Positions 45,001 through 56,782 of a stretch of 64,000 nucleotides of DNA are shown piece after piece; within the stretch, counting starts at the first letter, position 1; the number at the start of each line of letters is the position of its first letter. Origin of the DNA: Symbiodinium natans. Its lineage: Eukaryota; Sar; Dinophyceae; Suessiales; Symbiodiniaceae. A program made the position numbers and the translations under genes. The stretch spans positions 62,001 through 126,000 of the forward strand of contig CAJNDS010002002.1 of NCBI GenBank assembly GCA_905221605.1, written 5' to 3'. Below the pieces are notes generated by a model. That model made no database searches. It saw only the letters and a list, made by a program, of their open reading frames with translations, and was not told the DNA's origin.

Positions 45001-48000
45001 GCGCTTTTTCATTCCCTTTGTGTGAGCAGTCTAGCTAGAGTGCAGAAACTCACCCGTATGCTGGCCGCTCCACGAAGGCACAGTGTCACAGAAGGGGAGG
45101 TGGGGAACTCTTTTGTGAGGGCCTCCAAGTGAGCAACATTGCTCTTGGCGCTGGTCTTCAGGATTGGGACTTTCCGCTCATGCCTTCAAAAACTCACACA
45201 GCATCACACAGCATCACACACACAGCATTCACACAGAGCCTCACAGACAGGACACTGGGGAGGGATCACGGTGATCGCAGCTGTGCTGAGGGGAAGGCAT
45301 GACTGCCATGAGCGCGCCGACTTCGATTGGGTCTCCGAGAGCAGTTCCCGTGCCGTGGCACTCGGCTATGGACACCTGAGTCTGACGCAACACAGAGACA
45401 CGCAGAGGGACGCCACGGTGACACTGTGAGTTGTCGAGATTTCGAAACATCGAAAGACATCGCTCCAACTGAGAAGAGACGCACAGGTCACTAGCCTTGC
45501 TAAGGCGTTGTCTCTGAGGTGGGACAAGGCATGAAGAATTGTATGAACATGTGTGAACACGCGTGAACATGTGAAAGCACAGAGATGCCAAGACGATGGC
45601 GGTGTTCGGGTTGATGCCCGCGAAACGCATGGATTTCTTGATCACCGCCTGCAACTTGCAGCTGACGAAGACCCATGTCTGAAGTTAATGGGGAACTTCA
45701 GACATGCTTTCAGCAACCTGCTGCGCTGGGCCATTGGGAGCCGTCAAGCTTGCACTTCGGCCATCCTGCGCAGGGCCGCAGAATCGCGCGACTTGAATCA
45801 GCCGATCTTGGACCAAAAGGCACCGCTTTAGGGCCTAAAGCGGCTCAGGCGGCTCAGGTGGCTAAGGCATGGTCCTGATTGGTTGCCGTGCCAATGAGTG
45901 CCTCCGGTGCACTGCTGCGTGTGCCGCGATGCAGGCGCCGCGATGCAGGCGGAGAGTGGCACGGGCGCGTGTTAAGCAAATCGATTTTTGCGTCTGAGAT
46001 GCACAGACACGCTCTTCTTCATCACGCTTATCACCCTGGTACAGCTTCACGAAGACACTTCCACAGCCTCGCCCGCGTAAGCCCCCACAATCAATTGCTC
46101 TCAGCTGCGCTCTGCACATATGAGCTGCACATGCAATGCACACGTGCGAATGTAAAGGCACGCCCTGTGAATGTGTAGCCTTCGCCGCGCTGGTAGCCAT
46201 CAGCACTGCGGTTGAAGCTGAAGCTTCGGCCTCTGCACAGCACGGAAAGTACGCCTCTTTTGATGATTTCTTTTTCCCCGGATGCTTTCCCGGATGCTTG
46301 GCCTTGATGTGAGAGCATCGTGGCCATGCAGTTGCCTGCCCAGACGAAAGGACTGCATGCGTGTCGTGGAAGGGATCCCCCCCGGATGCCTATAAAGGAT
46401 CCAGGTCCCAGCAGCGTGTTGACGCCCACCTTATTCAAAGCTTTTCCCGGGTCTACAAGCGTTTGCAGAAAGGGTGTGCTTGCTTGATTGCGGACATTTC
46501 GTGCTTGTTCCTATGTGTGTGACAGAGAGACTGTGAGAGAGAGAGAGAGGGAGGAATTCATGACTGCAGAGCCCCCCCTCCCTTTGAGCCCCCTGCGATC
46601 AACGCTTCGGCGTTGTCGGGCTTCGGTGGGTCCGAGTCGAACATGCACCTCAGTAAGGAAAATGTGAGAGACTCTCTCAAATTCTCCTTCTGATTCTCTC
46701 TTTTATCTCTTTTGGGCCGCCCCGCAGGTGTGCGGCGTTCATTGCGACCAAGGAGGCCGAGCAAGCCGTGTCCTCAGACGTGGAGGGCGTGAAATACAAA
46801 TGTGCGTCTGTGTGTCTGTGTGTCTGTGCGTCTGTGTCTCTGTGTGTCTGTGCGTCTGTGCGTCTGTGTACTTGTGTGTCTGTATGTATGACACACGTCA
46901 CGCGTCGGTTGTCACATCTGAGCGTTGGTCGTAGGAGGAAACTGGCCCGCGGATGTCGAAGGTATGGGCGATGCGCGCGGCTGTGGTGGCACAGCTCATG
47001 CTGAGACCTGACACTCTTGGCATGTTGGCATGAGCAAAGGAGACATGAGGAGACATGAGGCAAAAGTAATGGAAGTGCTAACATCACGGGGTCCATCAAC
47101 GAAAAGCAGACCACAACCTGTAACCCCTCCATTTCACACTCCGAGGCGCCCATCATCGTTGGGCAAATGTCAGGACAAAACCTGCAGCAGAGCGAGGAGG
47201 AGTGGGAATAACAAAAGGGATTCTGAGACTCTCTTGAAGCGCAAGAGGCCGCTTCGAGAACTGCTGGCCTTGCCCACTCTGTCTGAAAGCTGTGCCAGTC
47301 GGGCCCAACCTTCTTCCAGACTCCAAAAAAAGGGAAACAGAGCAAGGGAGGGATTCGCTCTTTCTCTGCTCGTTCTCTTCATATGCTCTGCAAGAACCCG
47401 GGCTCGCTGGCATCTCCGAACCAGATGCCCATGCGCCGGCCCTTCAAGCCTCGAGTTGTCGTACACTTGGTTGGTTCCATGTACTTGCATGTGGAGCTAC
47501 GTTGTGCTTTACGTGTCTGTGTTCAATAATGAGCTTCCACATGGGTCACATGTGTGTGTAGGGGGACCGAGACCGTCAATCCGGTCCAACGAAGCTAGAC
47601 AATCCGTTACGCAACCTGATCAGTCATATCAGTCACCCTTACCTGCATTTGAAACACCCGAGGCTTCACTCGAAGAATCTCGAAGAGGCTCTTTTGCAGA
47701 GTGCTCAGCACATGAAAGACATGTCACGTAGCAAGAGCAGCACCTATACTAATTTCTTCGGGGGCACTGCGTGCGAGTGGGAGCGTGGGCGTGTGGGCGC
47801 GTGGGCACGCAGGCGTGTGCCCGCATGCACGTGGGCACAACGACCATGCGCGCGCACGTGCCTGCGCGTGCCTGCGTGCGTGTCTGTCTGTGTGTGTCCG
47901 TCTGCCTGGCTGAGTCTGTGCATCTTCCTGTTTCCTATGCGAGCCACCTGCCCAATTGACAATGAGAAATGCAACAGAATTGCGAGCGCATGTGCTGCGA

Positions 48001-50512
48001 TCTGCGGAGCGGGCTGTGTTTGTTGAATCCCGATGCAACGAGACACTCGTAGCCAACCTGGCAAAAAGCAGTGCCCCCATCCATACCACGCGTTCGTCTC
48101 TGCATGAGCAGAATTGCGCCTCCATCGACATCTTTTGGCCGGGAATCATGGACCTCGGCAACCGGGAGCAGGCGGCAGCACGCCGCATGTGGCAAGCTCT
48201 CACATTACGTGGCCAAAGCTCTGAGTTGCCTGGCCGAGCTTCCGTCTCATCGATGCCGAAGAAAACTGGCGAGGGGAACCACGAGAGCACCGGTGCTCTG
48301 CGATGCTAATGATGCTACTTGCAAACACGCTGCCAGTGCAGACAATGGCGCGTTGCGCAACGTTGCTTACATGCGACTGGTCTCATGACAATTTCGGCGG
48401 CAGACCGTTGTCGAATTGAGTGATCTGGTCTTGACTGACAAACCCACCATGGCCTTAGTCTTTCGGATGCTGGGAAAGGACATTGGCTCCCTTGACCTGT
48501 AAGACTGCAGCATGTGTAGGATTTGCCGGTGGCAATGGAGTCGGCGCCCTCCTCGTAGTAAGGTTCCGTCCTGTCGCCGGCTTTCAATGTATTGGCTTTC
48601 TGGGGCCCGTGAGCCCTGTTAAGGCGATCACTCCCAGCGTGAGTAGGGCCACTGTGAGCAGCCGTCCGTGCCTGTACCGGGCACGCACAAGCATGCACCA
48701 TTGACAGCAGCAATCGCAGCAGCACTGCTGTCAGCTACACTCAGCGTTGCTGAGTTGCTGAGTGTAGTTCCTGAGCTGTACATAGACCAATATTGCGCCG
48801 GAGACCAGGCCTGGTGCCCAGCACGAGCATCACGAATGTCACGAATGACACAAAAGGGGAATGCACAAGCAGGACCACTTGCAGACTTCGGAACGCGTTT
48901 CTGTTGCAACGTTTCCCATATGGCCTCCCCAGGAAGCCGCGTGGTCAGGGCCATGATGCTTGCCTGGAGAATGGGACTAGAGGATGATTCGGACGACCCA
49001 CTGGACTGGGCTCTTGGGCTCACACTTGGGCTCGGCTTAGGCCCTGGCCTTGGGCCCATCTGGAACTTCGGGCCCAGGGTTGCACACCACCTTCTCAGAG
49101 CGAAGCCACAGTCAAATAACGAGTCAATCGAGTCATGCGGATGTAAGGCAAGCAGCCGATTTCTTGTGATATTCCCCCAAGGCACGCCAGAGCTCCCAGG
49201 CCCACGCCACGGATTAAACAAATGCCACCGAACATTTCAGTGCAGTCGCCGACTCTTGGGCCCTGTGCACATTGGCCCAAACGACCCTCTGGGCGGTCTG
49301 TCGCCATGCACGCGACGCGAGCAACGCGAGGAACCCGAGCAACGCGAGCAAGGCGAGCAACGCGAGCAACGCGAGGATCCCGAGCAACACGAGCCACGCG
49401 AGCAACGCGAGCCCGGGACGGAAACGGAGGCCGTCGAGGCTCCGTCGGCGGCTCCGTCGGCGGCTCCGTCGGCGGCTCCGTCGGCGGCTCCGTCGGCGGC
49501 TCCGTCGGCGGCTCCGTCGTCAACAGCCGCACGCAGACATTTCGCCGAGAAAGCGGAGTGGACGGCCAATGCCCCAAGGACCAGGACATGAAGCCGACGC
49601 ACATTCCATTGGCATAGTCAACAGTCGCGTTTAGCGAGGAGAAGCAAAAGCAGGAATGACAACAAAGAGAAGAAAAAGCAGGGTAATCGGGAGAAGGAGT
49701 TTGAACATAAAACGTGAGCAGCTCCGAAGATGAGTGAATGGGCCCCTCCCCCCCTCCCCCCCCCCCCCACCCCCTTTAACCCCGCTGCCCTTCCTCCCCG
49801 TTTTTTGCGAAACCCTCTTTCCTCCTTTCCTGTCCTGGGGCCGGCCCGGCTGCCGAGGCGGCGCGCGCAAGCGTTTACAATGATTATTGGATACTTGAGG
49901 AACGAGTTCCCAGGGAGCTGAAGAGAAAGGATGATCTCTGCAGGGTGGTCTACGATGGTCTACGTCTTCCTGCTCCGACTCGTTCAGTTGTTTCGACTGA
50001 GTTTACCTTGCCTGTTTGATCAACAAGCACAAGAGTGATGCTCTCACTTTGTGTGTCGGGGAGTGATGAACAGTGTGTTATCCAAAAATATGGTTTCAGT
50101 CGACCTCAGACGTTGGGACGTCGAGGGGTTGAGCAAGGGGAAGAGCTTTTGCACCCAGGGCATCCTGCGCTCCAGGCCGCGCAAGTTGCGCAGGAGGACA
50201 GAAGAGACTGACGATTGACGCATGCAACAGACAATGTTGACGGATCTCGACATGGTCTGCACGTCGTGCTAGCCACTGATGTCAGAGGCCCGTTGCTGCT
50301 TTGTATCCACAAGCAGACCCATGAGCTTTAAAGCTCAACAAAGAAACGAATGTTAGTGCCACACCCGAAAGAGACGGACGAGGAAAACATGGGCAGAATG
50401 ACGGCAGCTACAGCTACGAGGGCATATCGGGGAGCGCCGCGGGCCGGCTCTCTCTCTGCGTCTCCCTCTGCGTCTCCCTCTGTGTCTCCGCGCATCGTCA
50501 CAAGAGCACATG

Positions 50513-50544
<32 letters not shown>

Positions 50545-52035
50545 ACTCGGACACGGACACGGACACGGACACGGACACGGACACGGACAGAACCGTGTTC
50601 CAAAAAGAGAGCGGAGAAGGAGGGGCGCCTCGCCCGAGTCTCCCATCTTTCCCAAGTTCAGATACATCTCTCGAATCGCTTGGGACCTGAAGCCGAGAGT
50701 CACGGGGCGACGCTGAGTATAAGATTTCGAGGGCACTCAGTGTAATTTTCATTTTGCATTCAAACAAATGTGAGAGCTCGGCTTGCCGATGTCCTGCATG
50801 AGCCAAGCCTGCCATGTTCTTCTGAGTCCGAATTTCCGAGAAGTTACTCATTACGCTTCTTGAAAGTGTTTTGAGAGACCCCTTCGAGGCGGCAGGCGGC
50901 CTGCAGCGCCAAGCTCCGGCCCACGCCCTTGCACCGTGACGCCAATTCTCCAATATTCTCCAACAAGCTTCGAACACTTCGAACACACAGCGGCCAACAC
51001 GGCAACGGGGCCTGAAAGGAGTAGTCCATGATGTCGTGACGGAAAATCAGGAGCTTGTTGGGAGCAGCTGGTACCCGCCTGAGCTCTGAGCATCTCCGAT
51101 GTCACCTTCTTTGCCCGTGGCCGCTTTAGGAATTCTGCAGATGGGGGCCCCTTATTGCTTCGCATTCGCAATACGTGGCCCCTGATCGAATGGAAGTCCC
51201 CAAAAACTCCCCATCCATCTCAAGGAAGGGGCTTTCCCGGCGGCTCTCTCAAATCTCGCAAACTCTTCGGAAAAGCGGGGGTGGGGGGAGGGGCCCTTCG
51301 GCTCCCTTGCGCTCCTCGACACTAAAGAGGAGAGAAATCCGTGTTCTTCCCTCCTGGACTCCTTTTCTTTCTCCCTGAGGGGCTTTTTCCCCAAGAAAGA
51401 GTCCTTTCTCGAGGGAGATGCATGCGCTTCTCATGGCCTTCGTTTCTTTGCCAAGAAGGTGAGGCCAAGGGAGAAACGAGAGGGCAGCTTCGACACTTCG
51501 ACACAGCTCGGGCAACTGCATGCTCCGCTGACCACCAGAGAGGAGGGCGCCATCCTCCGTCACTCTCTGAGTCTCAACTCAAGTCTCAACTCTGTCTCAA
51601 AACACTTGGGGGGGCCGCCTTCGGGTAGAACCACACATCGCCCCCTTCGGCTTCGATGAGATGCATCACACAGAGCCTGACCAGGAGAGAAAGCACCACA
51701 GGGGCTCTGCTATGTTCCGCGATGAGACCTTCTCCGTCGAGAGAAGAAGAGGTACTCCTGTTGAAGGCTCGGGGCACGGACCAAAACATCAAAAAGCAGA
51801 TAAACAATGGATAAACTCAGCAGATCGAAGACACGACTTATGTGCGATCGGTGTCCTGAACAGGCACCGTCCAACCCGAATCTGGATCTTGCATCATGTC
51901 CCGCACGGACTCGGGCCTCTGCCATATTCAGAGCACGCCCGGCCTTCCCCAACAAGAGGGGGGAGAGACAACTCAGACAACTCTCAGCTTCTCTGAGCTT
52001 CCCAGCAAGTAATCCTCCTCTTCGTTCTTCGTCAT
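42079..52035 (-). CDS. Polyketide synthase with a single ketosynthase domain
   Basis: A condensing enzyme for chain extension in polyketide biosynthesis. N-terminal exons: 51982-52035 (start, MTKNEEEDYLLG), about 51840-51918 (RPESVRDMMQDP), 51012 to about 51079 (LLIFRHDIMDYSFQ), 50901-50927. Ketosynthase exons: 48235-48265 (FFGIDETEAR), 48120-48153, 48057 leftwards (VGYECLVASGF), 46726-46772 (DTACSASLVA, active-site Cys), 46390-46429, 46303-46335, 46180-46230 (SADGYQRGEG), 46035-46067, 45601-45648, 45299-45375 (AECHGTGTALGDP, catalytic His), 45123-45183 (KSNVAHLE, second His), 44891-44982, 44666-44708, 44514-44554, 44310-44376 (SFGFGGTNSRAD). C-terminal exons: 42966-43053, 42881-42915, 42743-42802 and 42618 leftwards (NFFIDGKKDG), then TISWMPV and the end at 42079. 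Nearly all donors are GC. Some exons at 47-51 kb and 43.1-44.3 kb are missing. All three catalytic residues are present. The product is unknown. Confidence 0.9.
44723..44842. repeat. 59-60 bp tandem duplication
   Basis: Two adjacent copies of a block containing AGAGGTAAAGCAGCCTTTAG and CCACGGAACATAGT, differing at a few positions. It lies in the polyketide-synthase intron between exons 44891-44982 and 44666-44708. Confidence 0.9.
46796..46890. repeat. Degenerate (GTCTGTGT)n repeat
   Basis: An 8-bp unit alternating GTCTGTGT and GTCTGTGC, about eleven copies. It begins about 24 bp from the acceptor of the active-site-cysteine exon of the polyketide-synthase gene, so it is intronic. Confidence 0.85.
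49318..49525. repeat. 9-bp (GCGAGCAAC) and 12-bp (TCCGTCGGCGGC) tandem repeats
   Basis: About ten degenerate 9-bp units at 49318-49412 and seven nearly perfect 12-bp units at 49437-49525. They lie within the polyketide-synthase gene span, probably intronic. Both periods keep all frames open, which explains a 307-codon plus-strand frame. A minus-strand frame from 49602 starts with a signal-peptide-like stretch (MRRLHVLVLGALAVHSAFSA) and then encodes an Asp-Gly-Ala-Ala repeat. Confidence 0.85.
50513..50590. repeat. (AC)n followed by (GGACAC)n
   Basis: About 13 AC units, then seven GGACAC units, inside an intron of the polyketide-synthase gene. Confidence 0.95.
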
Positions 52036-52799
52036 GGACCTTGACACATCCCGAGCGTTGCACATGTTGCCACTCTGCGAGCTCTAAGTCACACGGAGCC
52101 GCGGTCTCTCAAGCTGGGCACGCAACACTCGCAGGAGAGGGTTCATGATGTAGCTAAAGCTGACACCCAACCTGGGCAGTCTGAAAAGCTGCAAGGATGT
52201 TGCAACCGGACAGAACGTACGAAGGTGCAACATATGGGTCAGCAAAGGTCATTAACGTCAGGGCAAGGGAGACAGCGGCTGGGATGTGCTGTGGCCCGTT
52301 GCATCTTACGAGTGCGCATCTAGAACAGCCTGACTAACAAGGTGGGAAGGTCTTCACATACTTTGCCTGCCTTTCTTGGTCACGCTGAGTATGCGCACAC
52401 AACGCACACTCCAAGTCTTTGGCGTGTGTATCAGAGGTGCAATGGCCGTCGCCAGGTCGGTGAAAAGCTTCTCGCCTGCATCATAAGAGCACAACCAGAA
52501 CAAAATGCAGAGCCTTGTGTTAACACTTGAGACTTTGTGGCCGAGCTCGGGGCTATCATCGAAGGCTTTGTTGTCGAGCTCTTCATCCTCTTGCAGACAT
52601 GGATTTGTACAGATGATGCGAAGTTCGCGACCTTGATATCACGTCTACTTTTGCACAATGTTCCTACGTGGTGCTTGCACTGAGAGGCTTCACTGGGATC
52701 TCAACACCCGATCGTGAAGCTGTTCTCAGCGCGACAGATGCTTCCGTGATATTCGGGATTTCCGACAAACTTCCGTGATCCAGCCCATGAATTGAAAAC
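52036..52799. other. Gap upstream of the polyketide-synthase start
   Basis: About 760 bp between the proposed ATG at 52035 and the nearest upstream exon. I see no recognisable exon or promoter motif. Dinoflagellate promoters are poorly defined, so absence of a TATA-like signal means little. Confidence 0.35.
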
Positions 52800-54000
52800 T
52801 TGAGCTGAAAATAGCTGAAACCTCCGGGTAGTTGAGGCCGTCCGGGTTGGACTGCTCCTCGCGCCGCTCCTTGAGCCAAGCGACCTCAGGAGCACTCGAA
52901 AGAAAAACTCATGCTCAGAACGAGGACTCTTGTCTCTTCTCTTCTCTTCTCTTCCTGCACAATCTGTGTTGCTTTACGGCCTTGTTGTTGGAGTCGTAGC
53001 CCATATAGCCGGTCTCACGTGCTCATTGGGTGGCCAACTTCCTCTTCTGTGTTTTGGATCCAAAGCTGGCCTCCACCTCTTGCTTCATTCGAAAGAAGTA
53101 TCTGTCCTGCTCCTGTAGAGCAAGACTGTGTGAGTCTATGTGAATCCTTCTTGGAGATCAGCGGCTCACAAGTAGCCACTGGCCCCGTCGGCCAGCTCCG
53201 CTCGCACAAAACTGCGCACTCAGGACTTTGAGCGTGCACAAGCTGCAGTCACATTGTGACATGACGCAGTCCACTAGTCCTGCAAGCGACACTGGAGCCT
53301 AGGGCCTAGACACATATGTCTTCGGGGATTGAACAGAGAGACCATATGACGCTGCCAACACGGCCGGAAACCTACTCATCTCGTTCCCCCTGTGCACGGT
53401 GCTCCTGCGCACTCCTCCAGGCAGCTTCGCGCTCCTGAAAGAGCAGAGCAGAGCAGAGAGCAGAAGGAGAATGCAAAGATCTTAGCTTCCCCGGGTCCGC
53501 TCACAAATTTTTAGCACTGCGACAGCCAGAGCCCACTTTGCCATGTTGAGTACTGCCATTTGCCTTGCCTCATCGCTCAAGCTGGTCTGGATCACGCAGT
53601 AGCCCTTACTGGCGAGTGCAGCAACCACGGCCTGACGTCACAACAGAAGAAGGGGAGCTCGCCTTACACACATCGGGAGAGATCTGCCTCTCCGAAGCGG
53701 ACCCCTGCTTCCTGAAACAAGAGGCAAAGGGCCCCAAGGGGCCCCAAACAAGTCTCACAACGAGATAGGCACTCCTCTAGTTTTGGGCGACAACGCTGGC
53801 CTGAGCCCCTTCTGGCCAGATGACATCGTAGACGCCCTGGTCGCTGGATCGAAGAGACCTGGCGCATTGAAGGAAGGCTCCGTCCTCAACACGGCGAGCC
53901 TCGCTCTTTGAATAAAGAGCCGCAAGCGCGCTTGGCAATACTCCTGCAAGTCGTCCCCAGGCAGGGCCACCATAAGATCACAAACGATCACAACGCGTGA
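52800..54000 (-). CDS. Unrecognised protein, four candidate exons
   Basis: Minus-strand pieces with protein-like composition and flanking splice signals: about 53850-53985 (VALPGDDLQEYCQARLRLF then IQRARLAVLRTEPSFNA), about 53048-53110 (EQDRYFFRMKQEVEASFG after an ACAG acceptor), about 52985-53025 (ETGYMGYDSNNK before a GC donor) and about 52825-52885 (VAWLKERREEQSNPDGLNYP before GAG|GT). They are in the right order and strand for one gene, but junction phases were not all resolved. No family is recognised. The charged, helical composition suggests a soluble protein. Confidence 0.35.
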
Positions 54001-54770
54001 TGCTGAAACAAAGCAATAACCACGATATGACAACACACTGCCTGTGTTAGACTTGGAAGGCTTGCGGGGGGGGCTTGTGGTAGCGCGGATACTTCTTGGA
54101 CCTCTTGGACTAGTTGATAGACACGGGGTCTCCAAACCTCGCTGAGCAGCCTTTCGAGGGACAGCATGCAGAGTTATGCAGCCCGATGCACAAAAGCGAC
54201 CCCAGAAGAAGCCCGTTCCTTCGTTTGCGCACTCGGATCTTGGTCACGACTAAGGATCAGTGCCCCAGACATCTTCTCATGGCTTCTCTATATCCGACTC
54301 TCTCCAGCACACCTTTTTTTCAGCTCCGACGCACAACTCGTTGAGCGACAGAACTAGGTGAAATCCGCCCACGGACCATTCTGGTGGACGCATCTGCATC
54401 ACTCAGCCCGGCCTGAGATAGCAGATAGCATCCGAAACGTCCACTATAGGATCTCATGTACGAATTTTGTCCCGCTGCAGGAGGCAAGTCAAGCTTCAGA
54501 TCAGCAACTGCTCATAATGCTCATACTCCACTTGACTCGACTTGACTCGGCTCGACTCGGCTCGACTTCAGCAGCCCATGCTTCCTGCCTGGCACGATAG
54601 GGGGAAGTCTCGACCAGTCTTCAGTCACCTGGACTCCACATAGCGGAGATCGTACAGAAAAGGAGCCAAAGAGCTGAGGCAAAGCCGAGGCAAAGACCCA
54701 AGGTGTCATTCCCAAGATCATTCCTCAGACTTAGAGATTTTGGCATGAGGCGGTTGGGGACACATGCGTA

Positions 54771-54808
<38 letters not shown>

Positions 54809-56199
54809 GGCGCACCATGAGTGAGTCAAACACACTCTCTCAATGTCCACTCTCTGCTGTCCCAGCCGCTGCATTTCTTCCGCCGCCTTCTCCGATTCCT
54901 GCAGAGCAACTCGCTCCCCCCGAGAGAGGCAACCGCACGGAGGGCACCACAGAAGGCTCTACACAGCAGCACACATATCACGGCAGACCACAGATCTCTG
55001 CACCACGCTCAGAGTCACTGCGACCGTAGTAAAGTTTCTCATGTGGGTACCCTCCTCTCAGTCGTTCCCTTGGGCCGAAGTGTGGCTCACGATGTGGAGA
55101 AAATCATGTGGACCCTCTCTTGCTCTGCTGTCGCTCGCGGGGATCCGAGGTTCACAAAGGGATCATTTTGGAGTCGCCGCCATTGCTTGTCCATTTATTG
55201 CTGACCCCGAGACAGATGAGTCACGGTAACCAAGTGTAATCAGCAGATGCGCTGCCCCCAAGATTATGGCATGCGCTGCCATGCGAGAAAACCAGTCTGG
55301 CTTTGTTCCGTCGGCGTTTTGAGGCCGTGCAGCGTTCGGCCCGAACGTTCTCTAGACGCGCAGATCGTGCAAGATGCACCATTCCTGCTGAGTCCTGCTG
55401 AGCCCTGTCTGCAACTACCGTGTCTCGGACTCGAAGCTGCCCAACGTGCGAAGCTCCGGCCGAAATCGCACACGAGGGCGGGGGGGGGGGGGGTTTTGGG
55501 AGGGTAGAAGGCGGTAAAGTGCATTCTGCAGCAGAAGACCTCGTTGACCTCAAGCCTAGCGGGGGTGACGACTCGGCCTTTCGAATGTCTGTCAACGTCC
55601 GGTATCTGCCGGCTCCGTTACGTCAGTGCGTCTTTCGGTGCAACTTTTTTCGCTAATCTCAAAGTACGCTGCTGCCCAGATCCCTGGCCTTCAAGGACTG
55701 CACCACAGACTTTGCTGAGATGGCCCTGAGCAAAACACCATCATGGTGTCAAGTGTGTCACTCCGCGCATGTCCACTCACAGCACCCTGTGTGCCTCAAG
55801 TAGCCGATCAGCCGCTCATCATCACCGCTGCTCTTCTCCTGCAAGCTTAGCCGAAGGAGCAATGCGCGTAATCAAGGTGCAATGCGCGTATGCGTGCAGC
55901 TGCAAGTGCCTCGATGAGGTCGATCTTGTCTGCCTGACAGTAAGCGACGGGAGATGGGCCTAGAGGGCCTTAGCTCCACTTGCCAAGGCCACAAGAACAA
56001 TGATCTCTTTTGCAGAGGTGCGGGGGAGGGGTGTGGGCTTTTGTGTTGCAAAAACTTCAGAGAGCGAGAAAGGTCACGCCACATTCCCGGCGCCTCCCCT
56101 TTGCCATTGTCGCCCTTCGAGAGACAGAATTGGAGAGCAAAAAAAAAGAAGGGTGCCCCCCAGTGCCCCCAAAGTTGCTCGCGTGTTGCGCGTGCCAGC
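54001..56199. other. No recognisable gene
   Basis: Contains a (CT)n run at 54774-54804, a G tract at about 55481-55493 and short overlapping frames on both strands, none with a motif. The last exons of the WW/RRM gene may reach into the right-hand end. Confidence 0.35.
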
Positions 56200-56544
56200 G
56201 CGGCTTCACGACTGCCCAATGCTGCTTTTTTTGGGCCTCGCCCTTCTTGAACTCGACCTTGAGCCGCTTGCCAAGGATCTTGTAGCCTCGAGAACTGGAA
56301 AGAAGCACACCTAAAAGAATCGGCTCGCTCAGCCAGAGGCTGCAGTATGCCTTTTTTTGTACTGCATCTGTGTTGGGCACTCTCAAAAGGAGGGGAGGCG
56401 GAGGCGGAGTTGGAGTTGAAGAGCCATGCGCGGCCTTGCATCTTCTTGATGGCGGTGGCCGCGCTCACGCGGTCCTCTGGAACCGAATTCTCAATCACTC
56501 CGACTCTCTCCCTCTCTCCCTCTCTCCCTCTCTCCCTCGCTCCC

Positions 56545-56576
<32 letters not shown>

Positions 56577-56744
56577 CCTCTCTCGCAGAAACTGCCAAAA
56601 ACAAACAAAGACATGAAGAAAGAGAGCAAAGAGAGTGCGCTAAGAGAGTCTGTTGCAGAGACAAAAAGGGGAGCTATTAGCTCCTCATAGCTCACGAAGC
56701 CGAAGCCCCTTGAACGACCAGTGCCAAGTTCCTGACGAAGACTT

Positions 56745-56782
<38 letters not shown>

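Noticed and set aside
48668-49591. 307-codon plus-strand open frame
   Set aside because: The 9-bp and 12-bp repeats keep it open, and it lies antisense within the polyketide-synthase gene span.
52868-52880. CTTGAGCCAA, resembling the reverse of the dinoflagellate spliced leader
   Set aside because: Only ten bases match, and the position lies inside a coding-like exon (AWLKERR). No true leader relic was found.
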